The notes under the pieces were generated by a model. The model saw only the letters and a list, made by a program, of their open reading frames with translations, did no database searches and was not told where the DNA came from. From NCBI GenBank assembly GCA_015680685.1, contig MNCI01014438.1, positions 1,320,684 to 1,359,249 on the forward strand: a stretch of 38,566 bases of DNA. The letters run 5' to 3'. The position numbers and the translations under genes are program-made. Below are positions 31,673 to 38,566 of this stretch, in pieces (position 1 is the first letter of the stretch; the number at the start of each line of letters is the position of its first letter). The DNA is from Gnetum montanum. Its lineage: Eukaryota > Streptophyta > Gnetopsida > Gnetales > Gnetaceae.

Positions 31673-32700
31673 AATATGAAACACCGGATCGGTAGAAGCA
31701 AGAACAGCGTTCATCCATGGCTACTCAAGTGTTGCCCTGTCAACATGGAAGAGCAAGACTGGCAGGTATGGGAAATAGAGGGGTGAAGCTGGAAACAGGT
31801 TAGGGGAAAATGCAAATTGAATTATGCTGGTAGGGGTATGAAATACGCGGTCAACAGGAATGCTTTCAGACGAGCGTAGCGCGTCAACCTGAGGTTTCTC
31901 TGTTACCGGATATGGTAGGAATGCATGCAAAAGAAGCGCTGCGCATCACTTTTGCGATGTCTCTGCTATCGTGAGTGCGGAAAATGAATACTTGGGTATG
32001 TAGGTGTTGCGTATGGGGACCGAGTGGTGGGGATGAAGGAAAACAAGAGGTAAGGGCAGGATTGTGCGAGGTATAGGCGTGCAGAGCTAAGTGGTCGGGC
32101 AAACCTGAGCAGCCATTTCAATACGCTGTTATACTTTACCACTCAGATGGATGCACCTTTGGACGATATTTCCCAAGGCAAGTAACCTGCAACCACAAAA
32201 GAAAGCAGAGGACACGATTGCTCATGAACAAGAGGCGAGGTGTTTGAAACAGACGCCGTTTGATGTAGGATAGAGCGAATGGGCTGTAAAGAAGGAGCCG
32301 GAGCACTCAGGCGAAGCTGCCAATCCTGACGGTTGGCGTTGCATACCTTCACCAAAAGGCATTAGACACAGCGTAGCTAACTGGCCGCATGAGGAACCGG
32401 CTAGATGAATCTGCGAGGCCGGCGTCTGATAGCGATGATTGGCGAGGATTCCCGAGGTTGTTGCCGACGAGGATTTCGTCGGAGCTCCGACTGGCGAGGC
32501 TAAACTCTCAGATGTGGCACCACTGTAGTGGGCGCAACGACGACATCTCCGAGGGATCAGTAAGATGCCTCTTAGCTTATCCGAGGAATCAACAGGATGC
32601 CTGGTGGGGTGGTGACACTAGGACTTTTTCAGTATCCCACCCTGTCTGCTGTGCAGCTGTACAAGAATAATCATGCTCGCTTGAACATGGTACCGATCTG
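31673..32700 (-). other. 3' untranslated region of E3, no gene recognised
   Basis: Open frames on both strands up to about 95 codons (for example 32389-32670 plus) have no recognised domain and I could not align them to E1 or E2. Higher GC than the equivalent regions in the other copies. Confidence 0.45.
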
Positions 32701-32703
32701 TAC

Positions 32704-33216
32704 ATCCTAGCTTTAAGTCCTGGTAGACTGCCATTACTGGTTTTAAGTCCCAGCAGACCATGGTCCCAATTTAAAGTCCGGGCAGACCGAAAGGTACTAG
32801 TTTTTCATCGTAGCGGATGGTGGTATGGCTGATTTATGATCTCAGCAGACCGTGCTGTGGGTGTTAGTTTCATGTCATGACCCAGGGACGAATCTGCACT
32901 AGTTTTATGTCTCAGCAGACGGCTACTTACCTGTGCTAGTTTAGTGTCGTGGCGGACGCGTGCAAAAGATGCCAATTTTTCGTCTTGGCGGACCTGTACA
33001 ACATTGCCAGTTTTATGTTGTAGCGGACGGTTACCACCTGCCAGTTTAGCATCATGGCAGATGCATGCAAGGCATGCCAATTTTACGTTATGGCGGACGA
33101 TCAGTGCCAGTTTTACGTCGTAACGGACGTCTGGTGCCAGTTTTACGTCGTAGCGGACGTTCAGTGCCAGTTTTACGTCGTAGCGGACGTCTGGTGCCAT
33201 ACCTACTGTCAACACC
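32704..33216 (-). repeat. Boundary-motif array after pol (E3), about 15 copies
   Basis: The last three copies (33105-33195) are an exact 30-bp tandem of GCCAGTTTTACGTCGTARCG plus GACG spacing. On the pol strand: CGTC-CGCTAC-GACG then TAAAACTGGC. Earlier copies are spaced 28-37 bp and vary in stem (AGTC/GACT, GTC/GAC) while keeping pairing. The plus and minus frames through the array are by-products of the 30-bp period. Confidence 0.8.
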
Positions 33217-33226
33217 GTCGATGCTG

Positions 33227-36200
33227 CTAGACGAAATACCACTTCAAGTATACATGGTTCACAGGATTTGCTAATTCGTTGCCATTGACATCTGCTAATT
33301 TGAACGCTCCGTTGTTGTACACGTTGATCACCAAGAAAGGGCCCTCCCAGTTGGCAGAGAACTTGCCTACTGGTTCACGCACAGCCTTGAGAACAAGATC
33401 TCCTTTCTTGATCGGGCGCTGTTGAAGGTTGTGGCGATGTTTCTGGGGCCATTTGTCCTGATATTTTTTAATTGCATCAAGAGCATGTATCCACTTCTCT
33501 TCTACTGAATCCAGATCTGCGATTCGAGACTCGATGTATTGAGCCTCATTTATAACCGTGGAGAGGACCATTCTCAGAGAAGGGATTTGCAACTTGAGAG
33601 GCAGCACTGCTTTAGATCCGTAAACCAGGCTATAGGGCGTACTACCTGTAGCTGTCCTANGCATTGGGAGACTAAATCTGGTTACTATGTTGTCCAAGAT
33701 AAAATGGCAAACCTGTTGGGATGTGATTTTCCGCAAGGGGACAGCTTCTACCCACTTCGTAAAGTACTCAGTAGTGGTAATAATGAAGCTATGCCCTGCA
33801 GAAGATTTTGGCGTGATGGGTCCTATGATGTCCAGTCCCCATTGCTAAAATGGCCATGTTATCTGCTTTGTATGAAATTCTGTGGGCGACACGTGGATGA
33901 GGTTTGCGTGACGCTAACACGTGTCACAAGTTTTAACCTTTGTCAGGCTATCTCTTTCCATGCGTGGCCAGTAGTACCCTAAGCGTCGGATTTTTAGGAT
34001 CATAGCCCTTGGTGCTATGTGGCCACCACACAGTGCCTCGTGAACTTCGCTGACTATGTGTTGCACTTGATCTTTGTCAAGTACTGTCTCCGATGATGAC
34101 GTATTGCCTAGCCCACTTACGGATTGTGTCTTTCTGTGCACGCGTTAATGTAGATTGCAGCTCACCCTGTAAAAGATAAGTTTTGATATTATCGTACCAT
34201 TCAGGCGTGATTTCCTCGAGAAGAGAGGAGATTTGCGCCACCTGAATGATAGGGTTTACGTAGTCTGTAATCAATGCAGGGCAGGTGTTAAACAGGTGTG
34301 AAGGCACGTGTAAAGCCATGGTGGCCAGTGCGTCGGCCAGCATGTTGTTAGTCCGTGGGACATGTTGGGCGTCGAAGGTCATAAATCGCCTCAGAAGATC
34401 TTTAGCCTGATCGCAATAAGGCTGCAGATGTATAGCCTTGCAGGTGTAGGCTCCAGTGATTTGATTTATGACAAGCATCGAATCGCCCCTAACTGCCAGG
34501 TGTTGAACATCAAGTTCACCTGCAGTTATTAATCCCCTGAGGAGCCCCTTGTACTCTGCCACATTGTTCGTACAGGGGAAGGTCAATCGATAAGCATGTA
34601 GACGCACATCCTCAGGCGATAGCGTAAGAACAGTGGCAGCACTGCCGCCTTTAGCGGTGGAAGCTCCGTCAAAATATAACGTTGCTTCGAGGCCTATCGA
34701 GATAGGGCTTAGGCTATGCACATGTTCGTCCAGGAACTCTGGTTCTATGGTTGCGTGATTGTTAATCGGTGAAGTTATTAACTGGTCAGCTATCGCTTGG
34801 CCTTTCGTGGATGATTGGCCAATATAGTGCAGATCGAATTCTGCCGTGATAGCCTTCCAGCGAGCTATTTTACTACTTTGGTATAAGCTATGAGTAATGG
34901 CTCTAAGGATATTATTTTTGCAGATGACGTTAACTTGACTATGAAAAAGATAATGCCTACATTTCTTAGGCGTAAAAACTAATGCTAGAATGGTAAGTCC
35001 CTTTGTGGCGGGAACACCGTTGGTAGATGTTGCAGTTCTTATTTTAAACTATCAAACGCACGTTGACAATCTTCGGTCCATTCAAAGTTAACCCCCTTTT
35101 TCAGCAAGTGTTGCATAGGATGTAACTTGTCGGTTAACCTTGAAATGAACCGGTGTATAAACTGTAAGCGTCCCTGCAACCCGCGTAATTGCTTGAGGTC
35201 TGTGGGAGGTGTCAACTTGACAATGGCTTTGACTTTATCAGGGTCAACTCGTATGCCAGTTTCCGATACCACAAACCTCAGCATGCGTCCAATTTTGACT
35301 CCGAATACGCACTTCTTTGGGTTAAGTCGGAGCTCGTGTGTGGAACATCTTTTAAGGACTAACTCCAGGTCCGCTGAATGATCTTCCGACTTCAACGACT
35401 TCACAGCTATGTCGTCTACATAATCATTCAGCCTTCCTAGGAGGTAATCACTGAAGATGTATGTCATGGCCCGTTGGTACGTTGCCCCGACATTCGTCAG
35501 GCCAAAAGGCATCATGGTGTAGCAGAAGGTGCCCCAGGGTGTCATGAACATCTTGGTCAATTGGTGTTCTAGGTTAATGCAAATCTGGTTGTAGCCTGAA
35601 AAGCCATCCATGAAGGACAGAAGTGCATGCCCAGCTGTTGTATCCACTAGCTGGTTGATACTCGGCAACGGGAAGTTATCTTTGATTGTGGCTTTGTTCA
35701 GATCCCGGAAGTCTATGCATATGCGTATACTCCCGGTCTTCTTCGACATGACCACAATATTAGATATCCAATCTGAGTAATCGACCGTGCGGATGAAACC
35801 AGCTTAGTACAGCTTGGTGATTTCATCACACACCGCCAGCGCGATCTCTGGTTTGATTTTGCATGCCTTTTGTCTAACCGCTTTAATCTGTGGATCCAAA
35901 ATGATGTTATGCTAGATTAACCTAGGATCTAATCCAAGCATATCTTCGTATGACCATGCAAAGACAGTGATATTGTCTTGCAGGACCTGTTTTATAGAGT
36001 TATGCATTTTTTCGTCTAACAAAGAACTGACTTTGAGCGTTTTAGTCTCACCCTTATGCATAATGATAGGGACCTCACTGAGGGGGTCCTCGGTTATGTC
36101 TCCAGCCTCTAGGTCTAGCGTGCGCGTTGACTGTTCTAGCCATTTTGGGGACGTCTCTGATGCGGCTATGGTTACACTTTCTAGAGGGAGGGTAACATCT

Positions 36201-36292
36201 ACGAACGTGGAGTCGAACTGTCTAATTAAGTTCCTGTATGGGCCTGTCAAAGTTAAGGGTGCTGAAACTGTGGCGTCCATTCTCCGTCTGTC
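33227..36292 (-). pseudogene. pol: E3 pol: best preserved copy, with an assembly gap in integrase
   Basis: Pre-RT (36298-35912) with VFAWSYEDMLGLD. RT (35755-35039) is one open block: GSIRICIDFRDLN, HALLSFMDGFSGYN, WGTFCYTMMPFGLTN, YVDD, KCVFGVKIGRML. The second RNase H (34721-34290) has YFDGAST, NNVAEYKGLL, RGDSMLV and LADALAT. The integrase finger has H-x-GGH-type residues and CDTC (34080-33914). LDIIGP is present near 33820; then N at 33660 replaces about 230 nt that hold the second Asp and the Glu in E2. The tail (FSANWEGPFLV) ends at 33229-33227. Stops in KLYxAGF and LIxHNI stand for CAA and CAG in the relatives. A deletion of about 60 bp lies near 34080. No protease seen. Confidence 0.88.
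33660..33660. other. Single N replacing part of integrase (assembly gap)
   Basis: Frames on each side are integrase, but the stretch from after the D1 region to RTATGSTPYSLVYG is missing. In E2 the comparable interval (about 24370-24600) is roughly 230 nt. The N therefore marks a gap or collapse, and the exact size is unknown. Confidence 0.7.
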
Positions 36293-36450
36293 CTGCAAAA
36301 CCGGTGAGTGCGTAAATGGTTAGGGGACAAGTGATGTGATGTCACCGAACGTGGAAGGCGAACTAAATTTTGAATATTATAGACAAGCTGTAATCAATGT
36401 AACCCGATTACGAGGCAATAAGATGTGGTAGTTTAATGTCATTTCGGACA
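36293..36450 (-). promoter_or_regulatory. Pol splice acceptor and boundary motif (E3)
   Basis: Minus strand CCGGTTTTGCAG at 36304-36293 directly precedes pol; it is the best acceptor of the three copies. At 36437-36450 lies one boundary motif, TGTC-ATTTCG-GACA, with TTAAACTACC adjoining on the pol strand. The rest of 36299-36548 shows nothing recognisable. Confidence 0.5.
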
Positions 36451-36547
36451 GTGGCGAGTGCGATATCAGCCGCATTAATATCTGAACTTTCGGATTCCGT
36501 TTCAGGAAAGTTTCGTTTAATTCTGATATCAAGTTGGTGATCCTCGT

Positions 36548-36556
36548 GTATAAGTA
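36548..36556 (+). promoter_or_regulatory. Candidate TATA box of the E3 antisense gene
   Basis: GTATAAGTA about 156 bp upstream of the ATG at 36705; E1 has CATAAATAG 157 bp upstream of its ATG. Confidence 0.35.
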
Positions 36557-36704
36557 AGTGGTTCTTCGATGAGAACAGGCTGTTGGCTATCAAGAATTCA
36601 AATTCGTAACTGTTGCTGAGAAAAGGAAGAGTAGAGAGTTAGGGCATGTCATCTCGCGAAGATTTGCAAGTGTTAAGCTGTGGAAGAATTCTGAAGCCAT
36701 CACA

Positions 36705-38566
36705 ATGGCACCGAAGACCAAGAAGAAGAACAAAAAGCTGGCCAAGATCGACGAAATGCAAGCAACTCTGGACCGTGTCTCGCAGGCGTTGATCGATGTT
36801 CGAGACCTCGCGCCGTTGAACCGGTTAGTCGTTCCTTACATGCTTACATTCATTTCTATGGCTGCTTTTCGTGGTATATTTTCGTTTGCATGCATGTTGA
36901 TTTTGAGTTATGAACCTCGGGCTAATGTGAGGGTTTGAAAGGGTTGCGTTTATCGCCGTTGTCAGGGACGGACCTTGCGTTATTGTAAGGGTTTGGGCGA
37001 TTTCGGCCCAGGTGCGTTTTATGAGTTTTTCTGTGTTAGTCGTGCAAATGAAAATGTAGGTGTTAATATACGCTTTGGCTTTTTTATACAGCGTCGCACT
37101 GAAGCCCATCCTGATTGTGCTAGACCTCATTGGGGTTTTGTGCTGGTTGAACCCCATCGTCCCCAATGTCCCTCCCCCTCACACACGAGTGCAGGGGAAG
37201 GCCATATGGTTCCGAAAGGGGGCGCTGGAGTTTCTGTAGTTTTTACTGTGCAACTTCAGCATCATTGTCTAGTCTAATGTGACCGGTGATGTTGCCGGTG
37301 CCATTTTAGAGCACCTGTTGGCGGGGTCGGCGCAGGGGATTCTGGCTTATCTGACAGACGGGGCCATCGACACGGGCCATCCCGAGGACCAAGTGCTCAG
37401 TGCCCGCGGTCTGAGGAGCTTGCACTGGATCTGGGGCATGGCCCGTTTCAACTGTTATCATGCATATAACATGCTGTTCGTGGCTTGTCATGTGTCGACG
37501 TACTTCCAGAACCCACAAGGCACGGTGTACTATGCGGGCGGGTAAGCGAATTTTATTGATGTCTGTTTTTCTGTTTTGTTGTTTGCATGCGATGTAGGAG
37601 AAGTCTATGTGTAAAATGTAAAATAAGCTTATGTTGTATGGTATAGGTTTTTTATACATGACAACAGGTTAATTGGCGATGGCGATACGTTGGCCTGGGC
37701 CGAAACGGTGATAATGGCGTTTACCACGACTAACAACGTGTGTGCCGGTGTTATCAGGCAAATTGGCCATGAGATGCGTGAGTATCACACCCGTTATGAG
37801 CACTCTTTTAAGAACTGTCGGGAACTCGGGTGGCTGCACGAGGACTGGACCTTGGATCCGCCCCTCACCGTCGAGGACATGCAGAGAGAACTCCCACCAT
37901 TTCCGTTGCCTTTTGGCCCCGGTAAGGCCGCTGCGTGTTCTAATGTTATGCATGTGATTATGAGTCATGGATACTATGTGATAGCGTTTCTGTTTGACTT
38001 GCGTTTTATGTCCTTCAGTCAGGGAATCCCAGGAGATTACCCTTACAATTTCCAGCCGCGAGGCGAGGGATGTTCTTTTTCGTTACGGGGATATCAAGGA
38101 AGCACAGCGTTGGCTTGGCCACTCGGTGGCCCCTGTCGCGGTGACCGCCAAGATCTAGGCCGCAGGGCTAATGCACCTGTTTTTGGCTACGGCCCCTGAT
38201 GTCCCCGCCAGCGAAATGATAGCCCTGGTCAACACCTTCAGCGAGAAGGGAGATTGCTTCAGCACGCGCATGCATAACCTGCGTGTAAACTTCGACATTG
38301 ATGCTCAGCTCTTCTCGGACCTGTTTGGCATTCCCTCGAACGGCCTTCCTGTAAAAGTGAAGACCAAGAGGAGCGCTAGAGTCGAGGAGTTTCTGAAGGT
38401 GTGGGTAAGGATCCCTAAGGAGACCAAGGGGTTTCCTTGTGATAAATTCGAGATGGGGACCGCCAAGACACTTTATCCCCTTTTCCGAGCCCGGGCCTTC
38501 CCCAAAACCCTCTCGCAGGCTAAGTTCTTTTCAGTAGAACAAACCCGTATCATGCGAGAGGTCCTG
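36705..38566 (+). pseudogene. Antisense gene of E3, exons 1-4, cut by the window end
   Basis: Opposite strand to pol. Exon 1 is 36705-36823 (MAPKTKKKNKKLAKIDEM, basic then helical), exon 2 is 37092-37541 (450 nt, phase 2 in and out as in E1), exon 3 is 37647-37921, and exon 4 runs from 38019 beyond the edge. Splice sites are GTTAGT, CAG, GTAAGC, TAG, GTAAGG, CAG. Conserved blocks: AIWFRKGALEFL, ARFNCYHAYNMLF, YFQNPQGTVYY, EYHTRYEHSFKNCRELGWL, NLRVNFDIDAQLFSDLFGIP, LFRARAFPKTL. Stops: two TAG in exon 2 and one TAG in exon 4, but otherwise open, with GC-rich codon use. The pattern V-F-D-LF-GIP faintly recalls plant transposon-derived proteins that end a block in LGLP, but I cannot confirm a family. 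Role unknown. Confidence 0.72.

Larger units (their letters stand above)
30169..38566 (-). mobile_element. E3: youngest-looking Tat-like LTR retrotransposon, 5' part outside the window
   Basis: 3' LTR at the left, pol on the minus strand and the start of an antisense gene on the plus strand, cut by the window end. It inserted into E1 right of the antisense gene. TTAAC at 30164-30168 would be its target duplication and should recur past its 5' LTR. Longer open frames and higher GC than E1 and E2 suggest a later insertion. It contains two single-N joins. Confidence 0.85.

Noticed and set aside
32389-32670. GC-rich open frame of 93 codons that could be a host gene exon
   Set aside because: It lies in the 3' region of E3 between pol and PPT, has no recognised domain and no splice or homologue support.
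33065-33274. Plus-strand frame with VPVLRRSGR repeats (and minus-strand RYDVKLA repeats)
   Set aside because: Produced by the 30-bp period of the boundary-motif array after pol; not conserved in E1 or E2 as a protein.

Overview
The window is plant nuclear repeat DNA. It holds no host gene, tRNA or rRNA that I can recognise. Everything explained comes from one lineage of Ty3/gypsy LTR retrotransposons. The lineage is Tat-like: a Gag with a Cx3H/Hx4C-type knuckle, an RT carrying F/Y-x-DD, a degenerate first RNase H, a second RNase H with its catalytic Asp/Glu residues, then an integrase. Such elements are known only from land plants. The repeat density fits a large genome such as a gymnosperm, but the species cannot be decided from this sequence.

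Layout (four nested copies, named here E0 to E3). E0 (1-2008, pol strand +) is a leftover whose visible part is the 3' half of an antisense gene. E1 (pol strand -) inserted into that gene. Its 3' LTR is 2009-3602, pol is 8400-4919 (-), and an antisense gene starts at 9369 (+). E2 (12157-27999, pol strand +, complete, both LTRs, target duplication CTCCT) inserted into exon 5 of the E1 antisense gene, which resumes at 28005 in the same reading frame and ends at 29510. E3 (30169 to beyond the right edge, pol strand -) inserted to the right of the E1 antisense gene. It shows a 3' LTR, pol (36292-33227) and the start of its own antisense gene (36705 onward). The gag and 5' LTR of E1 and E3 lie outside the window.

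The shared gene order, seen on the pol strand, is LTR - gag - [antisense multi-exon gene] - pol - LTR. The antisense gene has about seven exons. Exon phases match between E1 and E3, exon 2 is 450 nt in both, and a TATA-like box lies about 157 bp upstream of both start codons. I do not recognise its protein. Pol begins just after a splice acceptor in all three pol copies, so pol may be expressed by splicing the antisense block out of a gag-pol transcript. No aspartic protease was found between gag and RT.

The most striking unexplained signal is a short motif, a 4-bp dyad with a 6-nt loop (GGTC-N6-GACC and covarying variants) followed by TAAACTAGC on the pol strand. It occurs about 40 times, almost only at the borders between modules: gag/antisense gene, antisense gene/pol, and pol/3' LTR. 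A second structural signal is a 12-bp hairpin near the LTR 3' end of E1 and E3 that keeps pairing through compensatory changes. E2 has lost most of its antisense gene, and that slot is filled with 21-, 26- and 38-bp tandem arrays. All coding regions carry stops or frameshifts. E3 is the least decayed, apart from two single-N assembly joins.
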